Below are positions 18,699 to 25,939 of a stretch of 64,000 nt of DNA, one piece after another; position 1 is the stretch's first letter; each line of letters starts with the position of its first letter. This stretch comes from Oscillospiraceae bacterium (lineage in GTDB: Bacteria; Bacillota; Clostridia; Oscillospirales; Acutalibacteraceae). The notes under the pieces were generated by a model. The model saw only the letters and a program-made list of their open reading frames with translations. It was not told the origin of the DNA and ran no database searches. The stretch covers positions 1 through 64,000 of the forward strand of contig WRBQ01000004.1 of NCBI GenBank assembly GCA_009784445.1. Direction: 5' to 3'. The position numbers and the translations under genes were made by a program.

Positions 18699-19910
18699 AT
18701 GCAACTGAACAAATCGGACAAACTTAGTAACGTGCGTTACGAGCTGCGCGGCCGCATTAGCGACCAAGCCGACGCACTCATCTCGCAAGGCGTGGACGTC
18801 ATTCGCCTGAACATTGGCAACCCGGGTGCCTTTGGCTTTGCCACCACGCCAGCCGTGCAAGAAAGCCTGACAAGGCATGCCGCCGCCTGCGTGCCCTATT
18901 CCAGCACGAAAGGGCTGCCGCAGGCGCGCGCTGCCATTGCGCAATATCACCGCAACTTGGGCCTGCCCAACGTGTGTGAAGAAGACATCTACACCGGCAA
19001 CGGCGTGAGCGAGCTGATACAAATCACCTTGCAAGCCATGCTCAACCCCGGCGACGAAGTCCTCGTTCCTTCGCCGGACTATCCCCTTTGGACGGCGGCC
19101 ACGACCCTCGCGGGCGGCACACCGGTGCACTACATCTGCGACGAAGCAGCCGACTGGTGCCCCGACATCGCCGACATGCGGGCGAAAATCACGCCGCGCA
19201 CCCGTGCCATTGTCATCATCAATCCCAACAACCCCACCGGCGCGGTATATACCAAAGACGTGCTGCTGCAAATTGCACAGCTGGCACGTGAGCACAAGCT
19301 CGCACTACTCGCAGACGAAATCTACGACCGGCTGCTGTTTGACGATGCCGTGCACGTGCCCATCGCCTCGCTTGCACCGGACCTGTTTTGTGTGACCTTC
19401 AACGGCATCAGCAAGTCGCACCAAGTGTGCGGCTACCGCGCCGGGTGGATGGTCATCAGTGGCGAAAAATCGCACGCGCAAGACTACATGGCTGGTGTTA
19501 ACACCCTTGCCTCGCTGCGCCTTTGCTCAAACGTGACTGGGCAATACGCCATCATTGCGGCGCTGGACGACCTTGAAGGCCCCAACGTTAACCTGCGCCC
19601 CGGCGGGCGACTGTATGAACAACGCGAGCTCGTTCACCGCGAGCTGAACAACATTCCCGGGCTTTCGGCAGTGAAGTCAGCTGGTGCGCTGTACATGTTC
19701 CCCAAGATTGACACCGCACGCTTCAACATCACCAGCGACGAACAGTTTGTGCTGGATTTCCTGCGCGAAAAGCATGTGTTGCTATCGCACGGGGCAGGCT
19801 TCAACTGGGCTGCACCCGACCATTTCCGCCTAGTATTCCTGCCGCCGGTCGACCAACTGGCGCAAGTGATGACCCGTCTGCGTGACTTCTTGGCAAGCTA
19901 CAAGCAATAA
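18699..19910 (+). CDS. Class I/II PLP aminotransferase (AlaA-like)
   Basis: A 403-residue fold-type I aminotransferase. Visible motifs are LNIGNPGAFGF at the N-terminus, NPNNPTGAVY in the middle, and SKSHQVCGYRAGWM, in which the SKSH lysine should bind PLP. C-terminal FRLVFLPP supplies the carboxylate-binding arginine. The pattern resembles glutamate-pyruvate aminotransferase AlaA. TTAGAGGAG lies upstream. It may supply alanine or act on a product of the neighbouring ligase; the amino acid specificity is inferred only. Confidence 0.85.
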   Translation: MQLNKSDKLSNVRYELRGRISDQADALISQGVDVIRLNIGNPGAFGFATTPAVQESLTRHAAACVPYSSTKGLPQARAAIAQYHRNLGLPNVCEEDIYTGNGVSELIQITLQAMLNPGDEVLVPSPDYPLWTAATTLAGGTPVHYICDEAADWCPDIADMRAKITPRTRAIVIINPNNPTGAVYTKDVLLQIAQLAREHKLALLADEIYDRLLFDDAVHVPIASLAPDLFCVTFNGISKSHQVCGYRAGWMVISGEKSHAQDYMAGVNTLASLRLCSNVTGQYAIIAALDDLEGPNVNLRPGGRLYEQRELVHRELNNIPGLSAVKSAGALYMFPKIDTARFNITSDEQFVLDFLREKHVLLSHGAGFNWAAPDHFRLVFLPPVDQLAQVMTRLRDFLASYKQ

Positions 19911-19966
19911 CGTATATGCGCCGCAGTGCTATGTATACTAGTAATGAAGAAAGCCAAGGAGTTGCC

Positions 19967-21700
19967 ATGCACGCGATTTTTGGCCGCACAGGCCCACACG
20001 AACCCAATATTTTGCAAGCCATGGCACAGGCCATGCTTCACCGCGGCGAGGACTATGCCACGCACACCAGCGAAGAAATCACACTATGTGGCGAGCATTT
20101 GCTGCACAGCCAAGACGGCGCAATCAGCCTTGCGTGCCACGGCACAGCCGAGCATGCCGCACAACTCCTCGTGCTATATCAACAGCTTGGACAAGCTGGC
20201 TTTGCGCAAGCCAGCACCGGCTTTGCCTGCGCGATTTATGACGCCGCTCAACAGCAACTTGTGCTTGCGCGTGACCACTTTGGCGCAAAGCCCTTGTATT
20301 ACACCATGCTGGATGGCCAGCTTGCTTTTGCCACAGAGATCAAGGCGCTGCTGGCAGCGGGTGCGCCCAAGCAACTCAATGAACTTGCCCTAGAGCAATA
20401 CCTCACCTTCCAGTATTCCGTGCTGGAAGAGACCTTCTTCAAGGGAATTTTTAAGCTGCTGCCCGGACACTGCTTGGTGTTTGCGCAGGGCGAAATCGCC
20501 GTGCATGAATACTGGGATGCACAGTTTTCGCCGGACGATAACGCACAACTGGATGACTTAGCAGACGATATCGAACAGATCACCCAAGCAAGCATTGCGC
20601 AGCAAGCGCAGGTGCAAGGCTCGTTTTTGTCCAGCGGGGTAGACAGCAGCTATATCGTTGCGTCGTCTCGCGTGCCCAACACCTTCACCGTGGGCTTCGA
20701 CACCGGCGCGTATTACAACGAAGCGACCTATGCCAAAGAGCTTTCGGACAAGCTGGGCTTGCAGCACCACAACATGCTGGTGCCCGCGCAGGACTACTTT
20801 GCCGCACTGCCACGCATGCTTTGGCACGCCGACGAACCCCTAGCAGACCCCGCGCACATGGCCTTGCATTTCGTCAGCGAATTAGCTAGCGAACACGTGA
20901 AAGAAGTGTTTTCCGGCGAGGGACCCGATGAGTTTTTCGGCGGCTACCATGTTTATCGCGAGCCGCTTTCGCTGCGACACCTCACGCGCTTGCCCATGCC
21001 GCTGCGCCGCCTGCTGGGCAAACTGGCCAGCCGTCTGCTGCCCACCGGCATGAAAGGCCGCGGCTATTTCATCCGTGGCGCACAAACCGTGGAACAACGC
21101 TTCGTCGGCGACGCGAAAATTTTTAGTGATGCCGAGCGAAAGGCACTGCTGTTGCGGCACGCCGGAAGCACTGCACAAGACGTGACAGCACCGCACTACG
21201 CCCGTGTGCAGCACCTTGATGATACAACTAAAATGCAATATCTCGACATCAAGCTTTGGCTAGACGGCGACATCCTCAACGGCGCGGAGAAAATCACCGC
21301 CGCGCATGGATTGCAAATTCACACACCGCTGCTTACGCGTGAGTTGTTCGACATCGCCGCGCGCACGCCCACGAAATATCGCATGAGCCTAGCCGACACC
21401 AAAATTGCCTTTCGGCACGCCGCCAAGCGCAAGTTGCCGCCCGAAGTGGCGCAAAAGCGCAAGTTGGGCTTTCCGGTGCCGTTGCGCGTTTGGCTGCGCG
21501 AAGAACAATGGGCAAACACCGTGCGTGAGGCCTTTGCGTCCCCCACTGCGCAGGCTTACTTCAACACTGGCGAATTGCTGCGACTTGTTGACCAACACGC
21601 CGCAGGCAAGTTCGACCATAGCCGCAAAATCTGGACGGTATATTGCTTCTTAATCTGGTACAGGGAGTTTTTGAATGAGAGATTGGGCACACGAAGTTGA
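19967..21700 (+). CDS. Asparagine synthetase homologue with degenerate glutaminase domain
   Basis: A 577-residue two-domain protein like AsnB. The synthetase domain is intact in appearance: FLSSGVDSSYIVA is the pyrophosphate loop and VFSGEGPDEFFGGYHVY the aspartate/AMP site. In the N-terminal half, RGED and LARDHFGAKPLYY mark the class II amidotransferase fold. However, the mature enzyme needs Cys2, and here the protein begins MHAIFG. The NGEIYN loop is also missing. The start at 19967 is supported by AAGGAG. It should therefore use free ammonia or another donor. It overlaps an ammonia-type NAD synthase. Confidence 0.8.
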   Translation: MHAIFGRTGPHEPNILQAMAQAMLHRGEDYATHTSEEITLCGEHLLHSQDGAISLACHGTAEHAAQLLVLYQQLGQAGFAQASTGFACAIYDAAQQQLVLARDHFGAKPLYYTMLDGQLAFATEIKALLAAGAPKQLNELALEQYLTFQYSVLEETFFKGIFKLLPGHCLVFAQGEIAVHEYWDAQFSPDDNAQLDDLADDIEQITQASIAQQAQVQGSFLSSGVDSSYIVASSRVPNTFTVGFDTGAYYNEATYAKELSDKLGLQHHNMLVPAQDYFAALPRMLWHADEPLADPAHMALHFVSELASEHVKEVFSGEGPDEFFGGYHVYREPLSLRHLTRLPMPLRRLLGKLASRLLPTGMKGRGYFIRGAQTVEQRFVGDAKIFSDAERKALLLRHAGSTAQDVTAPHYARVQHLDDTTKMQYLDIKLWLDGDILNGAEKITAAHGLQIHTPLLTRELFDIAARTPTKYRMSLADTKIAFRHAAKRKLPPEVAQKRKLGFPVPLRVWLREEQWANTVREAFASPTAQAYFNTGELLRLVDQHAAGKFDHSRKIWTVYCFLIWYREFLNERLGTRS

Positions 21701-22397
21701 GCTACGCGTGCAATTTATCCGCGACGTGCTCGCGCAAGCGGGTGCTGCGGGCGTGGTGTTCGGCAACAGCGGCGGCAAAGACTGCGCGCTGGTGGGCATG
21801 CTGTGCAAACTTGCCTGCGACAACACCGTGGGTGTCATCATGCCATGCAACTCGGCGCGCAACTATACCAGTGACAAGAGTGATGCCCTCACCCTTGCGC
21901 AGCAGTGTGGCATTGACACCCGTGAGGTTGAGCTGAGCGACACCCGCGTGCAGTTGCTCGCCGCCATTGGTGAGCTGCCGCCCGCTGCGGTGAATAATCT
22001 TGCCCCGCGCCTGCGCATGACCACGCTTTACGCCATTGCGGCAGCGGAAAACCTGCTGGTGGCGGGCACCAGCAACCGCAGCGAGCGCCACATGGGCTAT
22101 TTCACCAAATGGGGCGACGGCACCTGCGATTTCAATCCCATCGCCGACCTCACCGTGGCAGAAGTATACGCCTGCTTGCGGCACTTAAATGCACCTGCGC
22201 AGATCATCGTCAAAGCGCCTTCGGCGGGTCTCTTTGAAGGCCAAACCGACGAAGCCGAAATGGGCGTGAGCTATGCCAGCATTGACGCCTTGCTGCTCAC
22301 CGGCAGCACCAACGAACACGATGCCGCCATCATTGACCGCGCGCACCGCGCCACTGCGCACAAACGCCAGCCGCCAGTGATGTACGAAGGAGAATAA
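21675..22397 (+). CDS. nadE: Ammonia-dependent NAD(+) synthase
   Basis: A 240-residue enzyme that amidates nicotinic acid adenine dinucleotide. The ATP pyrophosphatase loop is GNSGGKDCALV near residue 30. AGTSNRSERHMGYFTKWGDG and KAPSAGLFEGQTDEAEMGVS are characteristic late blocks. It lacks the nitrilase-type glutaminase domain of long NadE, so ammonia is the expected donor. The ATG overlaps the end of the asparagine synthetase homologue by 26 nt and is preceded by AGGGAG. Confidence 0.9.
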   Translation: MRDWAHEVELRVQFIRDVLAQAGAAGVVFGNSGGKDCALVGMLCKLACDNTVGVIMPCNSARNYTSDKSDALTLAQQCGIDTREVELSDTRVQLLAAIGELPPAAVNNLAPRLRMTTLYAIAAAENLLVAGTSNRSERHMGYFTKWGDGTCDFNPIADLTVAEVYACLRHLNAPAQIIVKAPSAGLFEGQTDEAEMGVSYASIDALLLTGSTNEHDAAIIDRAHRATAHKRQPPVMYEGE

Positions 22398-22401
22398 AGC
22401 C

Positions 22402-23070
22402 ATGCTGCCACAACCTATGCGCGAATTGTTTTGGCGCGTGGCCTCCGGCAACATGGCAGTGGCTGAATTTGAGCAATGGGTGTATGCAAACCTCGATGAG
22501 CTTGAGCAGCGCCTTAGCCCTGATGATTACTTAGGCTTGATTTCGCTGGGCTTCAACACGCCTTATGCACGGCGCGATTTGAAGTGTCTGCTAGGCAAAT
22601 ACGTTGACTTTGCCGAGTTCGCACCCCGCGAAATGCTCGCCCTGCTGGAAAAGGCCAAGCGCAAAACACCCGAGCTACCGCAAGTTCTCATGGATTTTTA
22701 TGATTTATATTGCGATGGCTATTATTTTTTGCAAACACTGGCTTTAGATTACGGCTTAAACGTGTACAACCCACGCAGCGCGAAATCATGGGAGGCACTG
22801 AACGCCCCTGAGCAAGATGAATTATTGGGAAAATTCTACCCCGAGCTAACCACAGAAGTTGAGCGCATCATTTCGCTCATCGAAGACAAAACGATTATTC
22901 CGCTAGGCGAGCGCAAAGATGACGATTTGCCTCGCCTAAATTATCTTGGGGATACCACACAGCCTAATTTTAGCTTTGCTGGCCCCGGCGTCACCATTAG
23001 CGAATTGCCATTGCGAAAACGGGCACGTCTGCTCAAACGCATACATCGCGGTTTGCAACAAAGTGAATGA
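22402..23070 (+). CDS. Hypothetical protein, last gene of the asnB-like/nadE operon
   Basis: A 222-residue soluble, mostly helical protein that I do not recognise. The opening ELFWRVASGNMAVAEFEQWV then LISLGFNTPYARRDL resembles short domains seen in polymorphic-toxin immunity proteins, but the match is weak. It starts 4 nt after nadE with GGAGAATAAAGCC upstream, so it is probably co-transcribed. A hairpin follows its stop. Confidence 0.6.
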   Translation: MLPQPMRELFWRVASGNMAVAEFEQWVYANLDELEQRLSPDDYLGLISLGFNTPYARRDLKCLLGKYVDFAEFAPREMLALLEKAKRKTPELPQVLMDFYDLYCDGYYFLQTLALDYGLNVYNPRSAKSWEALNAPEQDELLGKFYPELTTEVERIISLIEDKTIIPLGERKDDDLPRLNYLGDTTQPNFSFAGPGVTISELPLRKRARLLKRIHRGLQQSE

Positions 23071-23105
23071 ATCAGCCACTCACCGTAACAAGTGTGTGAT
23101 TTTTT
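23071..23105 (+). terminator. Possible terminator
   Basis: ATCAGCCACTCAC pairs imperfectly with GTGTGTGAT and is followed by TTTTTT. It lies right at the end of the 222-residue gene and before the convergent gene's end. Confidence 0.4.
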
Positions 23106-23115
23106 ATGTATGCAT

Positions 23116-23394
23116 TCACGATTCTTCGCTTTCGCCGGTGCCGTCATCTTTTTTGTTGGCTACCGGACGCAACGCGTTGCCCGCCAAGGCGCAACAACAG
23201 GCCCCTGCCTCTGCCACGGTGTTCAGCGTGTGTTGCGTGGTGTTGGGCATTGCCGCGTATAGCTGCGCGCACTCCCAGCAGCAGTGCCAATGGTCATCAT
23301 CGTGATGATGCGCGCCAGCGTTGGCCAACGCCGCGCCCGGCACCGTGCACAATAGCGCCGCTGCAGCAAATGTGGCCAAAAATCTCCCGAACAT
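23116..23394 (-). CDS. Small exported His/Cys-rich protein, putative metal-binding
   Basis: A 92-residue protein. Residues 1-25 form a signal peptide (MFGRFLATFAAAALLCTVPG, with ALA before the cut). The mature part opens AGAHHHDDDHWHCCWEC, a cluster of His, Asp and Cys, and later has ACCCA. This composition suggests binding of Zn, Cu, Ni or Fe outside the membrane. AGGAGG is 7 nt from the ATG. A consensus promoter and a 16-bp operator-like palindrome lie directly upstream, which fits metal-responsive control. No homologue is recalled. Confidence 0.65.
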   Translation of the reverse strand: MFGRFLATFAAAALLCTVPGAALANAGAHHHDDDHWHCCWECAQLYAAMPNTTQHTLNTVAEAGACCCALAGNALRPVANKKDDGTGESEES

Positions 23395-23413
23395 AAGCAG
23401 TCCTCCTTTTGTA

Positions 23414-23429
23414 GTTAGTTTAAACTAAC
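23414..23429 (-). promoter_or_regulatory. Operator-like palindrome
   Basis: GTTAGTTTAAACTAAC is a perfect 16-bp palindrome, 11 bp downstream of the -10 box of the His/Cys-rich gene. It therefore covers the start region of the transcript. The form resembles DtxR/IdeR-type metal-responsive operators (TTAGG...CCTAA). Confidence 0.6.
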
Positions 23430-23439
23430 CTTTGCTTCT

Positions 23440-23468
23440 AGTATAGCAAATTCCAGCCTGTCTGTCAA
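23440..23468 (-). promoter_or_regulatory. Promoter of the His/Cys-rich gene
   Basis: On the minus strand, TTGACA (23468-23463) and TATACT (23445-23440) are separated by 17 bp. Confidence 0.85.
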
Positions 23469-23488
23469 GTGTTATTTGAAAAGTTATT

Positions 23489-23524
23489 GAAAAAAATCGC
23501 CCCCGGCTCTTCCAAGGGGCGATT
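23489..23524 (-). terminator. Terminator after the KDPG aldolase gene
   Basis: On the minus strand AATCGCCCC pairs with GGGGCGATT and a run of T follows, 10 nt after the aldolase stop. Confidence 0.85.
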
Positions 23525-23533
23525 ATGATTGCG

Positions 23534-24172
23534 TTATGCTGTTCGTTGCGCGCTAACCAAGTCAACAGCTTCTCGACTCAAGCGGGTGATTTCCTCAAAA
23601 TCACCCGCGTCAATAAGTTCGCGGGTGCACATCCAACTGCCACCACAGGCCACGATTTTATCAAACGCGGCATAGCTGCCTAGGTTGCCCGCGTGAATGC
23701 CACCCGTGGGCATGAATCGCAAGTTAGGGTAGGGCGCCGCCACAGCCTTGATGAATGCCAGTCCACCCGCTTGCTCGGCGGGGAAGAACTTCAGCGTGGT
23801 GAGGCCCAGTGTCATGGCGGCCTCCATCTCCGTGGGCGTGATGCAACCGGGTATCACCGGCACATCTTTAGCGATGCAGTACTTCACCACCTCGGGATTA
23901 AACCCGGGGCTGACGATAAACTTCGCACCGGCCGCCAGTGCGCGGTCAACTTGCTCGGTGGCCAGCACCGTGCCCGCACCCACCAGAATATCCGGCAGCT
24001 CTGCGGCAATGCGGCGAATGCACTCCTCGCCTTGCGCCGTGCGAAACGTCACCTCCGCGCAGGGGATGCCGCCTGCTGCTAGTGCTTTGGCGAGTGGAAC
24101 GGCCTTTTCCACGTCAGTCATGGCAATCACAGGCACCACGCCAATGCTGCCGATTTGCTCTAAAACGCTCAT
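23534..24172 (-). CDS. eda: KDPG/KHG aldolase
   Basis: A 212-residue class I aldolase splitting 2-keto-3-deoxy-6-phosphogluconate into pyruvate and glyceraldehyde 3-phosphate. The catalytic glutamate is in AEVTFRTAQG, and the Schiff-base lysine in TTLKFFPAEQAGG. GAGTVLATEQ and MPTGGI are further conserved blocks. The ATG at 24172 has GAGGA at better spacing than 24178. It is the last gene after kdgK and a 170-residue hypothetical, which together give phosphorylation and cleavage of 2-keto-3-deoxygluconate. Confidence 0.93.
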   Translation of the reverse strand: MSVLEQIGSIGVVPVIAMTDVEKAVPLAKALAAGGIPCAEVTFRTAQGEECIRRIAAELPDILVGAGTVLATEQVDRALAAGAKFIVSPGFNPEVVKYCIAKDVPVIPGCITPTEMEAAMTLGLTTLKFFPAEQAGGLAFIKAVAAPYPNLRFMPTGGIHAGNLGSYAAFDKIVACGGSWMCTRELIDAGDFEEITRLSREAVDLVSAQRTA

Positions 24173-24193
24173 ATTCATCCTCGCTTATGTTTT

Positions 24194-24706
24194 TTATGAT
24201 TTCAACTTCTTCGCCGGATAAAACTCCGACAACAGTGCCATATAATCCGACAGCTTTTCCCAATCAGGCTGCCAAAATTCAAATGTTACGCCATCACATT
24301 TTTCGTAAATATTGTCATCAATCGTATAAGTTTTTCTGTGTTTACAGCTATCCTCACCGCAATGTCCACAACTGCCGTGAGTACCCGTAAACGCGCCTTT
24401 GATATGCGGCGGCGAACTTTCTATGTATGTACGGTGCTTATCTATGTTGCTAAAATACAACCGCAAGGCAATTTCATTATCCCTCAGATAAATCCGTGCG
24501 GGAACTTTTTTTGCCTTAACGCTCAATTTGCGATAAATCAGCATAAACCGTCCCCACACGTAGCCCTTGTAGTGACCGTTTGTTTCAAGCCCATAACCAC
24601 GTTCCAACATAGCCGCATCAAAAGCGACAATAAACGCTTTGTCATCCGCATGAACAAAGTCAAATCGGGATTCATCAAGCAGTTGTTTTATATCGTACTC
24701 TGCCAT
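24194..24706 (-). CDS. Conserved hypothetical protein with Cys-rich motif
   Basis: A 170-residue cytoplasmic protein of unknown function. The middle carries GSCGHCGEDSCKHRK, with four cysteines and two histidines that could hold zinc, and the C-terminal half has CDGVTFEFWQPDW. The type is familiar from Firmicutes but I cannot name it. Base composition is more AT-rich than its neighbours, which hints at later insertion between kdgK and eda. AAAGGAG and an extended -10 promoter precede it, so it need not depend on the kdgK promoter. Confidence 0.7.
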   Translation of the reverse strand: MAEYDIKQLLDESRFDFVHADDKAFIVAFDAAMLERGYGLETNGHYKGYVWGRFMLIYRKLSVKAKKVPARIYLRDNEIALRLYFSNIDKHRTYIESSPPHIKGAFTGTHGSCGHCGEDSCKHRKTYTIDDNIYEKCDGVTFEFWQPDWEKLSDYMALLSEFYPAKKLKS

Positions 24707-24730
24707 GTTATAGGTCTCCTTTCCGCAATC

Positions 24731-24739
24731 AGTATAACA
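24731..24739 (-). promoter_or_regulatory. Extended -10 promoter for the hypothetical gene
   Basis: The minus strand reads TGTTATACT, an extended -10 element, 25 nt before the ATG. No good -35 box is visible. Confidence 0.45.
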
Positions 24740-24785
24740 AGTTTGCAGACACCACGCCTGACTTTAGGCGAAAAGTTTTGCAAGG

Positions 24786-25874
24786 TTAACGATTCACCCT
24801 CGCTCCCGCGCCTTTCATCAGGCCTTCCACTTCTGCTTTGCGTGCCATGGAGGTATCGCCCGGGGTGGTCATGGCCAGTGCACCGTGGCACACGCCATAG
24901 TTCAGCGCTGTTTGCATGTCGCAGCCGCTGAGTAAGCCATACACCAAGCCGCTGGCAAAGCTGTCGCCGCCGCCCACGCGGTCAAGCACCTCCAGGGGAT
25001 CAAAGTTCATGCCGCGATAGACTTGCCCGTCTTTCCAAGCCATGGCACTCCAGCTGTTGATGGTCGCGCTTTGCACGCCGCGCAGCGTGGAAGCAATCAC
25101 CTTGAAGTTCGGGTAGGCTTTGGCGGCCGTGTGTAGCATGCTTTCATAACCCGCAATGTTCAGCTCATGCAAGCTACTATCCTCAATCTCAAGCCCCAAG
25201 CAGGCGGTGAAGTCTTCTTCGTTGCCCAGCATCACGTCAACATATTGCGCAATTTCGCGGTTGACTTGCTGCGCCTTGGCATGCCCGCCGTGTTCTTTCC
25301 ACAGTGACGGCCGATAGTTCAAGTCATAGCTGACCATGGTGCCGTGCTGCTTTGCAACCTTGATGGCCTCTAGCGCAACTTCGGCACTGCTTGCGCTGAG
25401 TGCGGCGAAAATTCCGCCGGTATGCAACCAGCGTGCGCCCAACTCGCCGAAGATGTGGTTCCAGTCCACATCACCGGGCTTGAGCTGCGATGCCGCCGAG
25501 TTGGCGCGGTCGCTCACGCCAAGTGCGCCGCGTACGCCAAAGCCGCGCTCGGTGAAATTCAGCCCGCAGCGCACATTGCGGCCAATGCCGTCATAGGGCA
25601 TCCACTGCACAAACTGGGTGTCTACCCCACCCTGCAGCATGAAATCCTCGATGAGATAGCCGATGTCATTGGCAGCCAGTGCCGTCACAATGGCGGTGTT
25701 CAGACCAAAGCAGCGGCGCAGCCCGCGGGCAACGTTGTATTCCCCGCCGCCTTCCCACGCGGTGAAACTGCGTGCGTTGCGAATGCGGCCCTCGCCGGGG
25801 TCCAGGCGCAGCATGACTTCACCCAGCGAAACCTGGTCAAACATGCAACTTTCTTTCGTTTTGATATTGAGCAT
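24786..25874 (-). CDS. kdgK: 2-keto-3-deoxygluconate kinase (PfkB family)
   Basis: A 362-residue ribokinase-type kinase. The N-terminal GEVMLRLDPGEGRI and GGGEYNVARGL are typical KdgK features. The anion hole and catalytic aspartate lie in DRVGGGDSFASGL near residue 310. With eda downstream it should convert KDG to KDPG, then to pyruvate and triose phosphate. GAGG lies 9 nt before the ATG. Divergent from the oxidoreductase operon, with overlapping promoters between them. Confidence 0.9.
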   Translation of the reverse strand: MLNIKTKESCMFDQVSLGEVMLRLDPGEGRIRNARSFTAWEGGGEYNVARGLRRCFGLNTAIVTALAANDIGYLIEDFMLQGGVDTQFVQWMPYDGIGRNVRCGLNFTERGFGVRGALGVSDRANSAASQLKPGDVDWNHIFGELGARWLHTGGIFAALSASSAEVALEAIKVAKQHGTMVSYDLNYRPSLWKEHGGHAKAQQVNREIAQYVDVMLGNEEDFTACLGLEIEDSSLHELNIAGYESMLHTAAKAYPNFKVIASTLRGVQSATINSWSAMAWKDGQVYRGMNFDPLEVLDRVGGGDSFASGLVYGLLSGCDMQTALNYGVCHGALAMTTPGDTSMARKAEVEGLMKGAGARVNR

Positions 25875-25939
25875 TGCGTTGTTCCTCTCTTTGTGCTATA
25901 ATATACTTAGAGTATATCATTTTTTGCGGGGGATTGCAA
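25874..25939. promoter_or_regulatory. Overlapping divergent promoters with central inverted repeat
   Basis: Plus strand: TTGCGT 25874-25879, 17 bp, TATAAT 25897-25902. Minus strand: TTGCAA 25939-25934, 17 bp, TATACT 25916-25911. Between and over both -10 boxes lies the inverted repeat ATATACT-TAG-AGTATAT (25902-25918), a likely operator that could control both operons at once. Confidence 0.65.

Noticed and set aside
19911-19966. T-box or amino acid riboswitch before the asparagine synthetase homologue
   Set aside because: The gap is only about 56 bp with no specifier stem, T-box sequence or terminator.
24756-24771. CGCCTGACTTTAGGCG hairpin as a terminator after kdgK
   Set aside because: The stem is only 5 bp and no T run follows on the minus strand.
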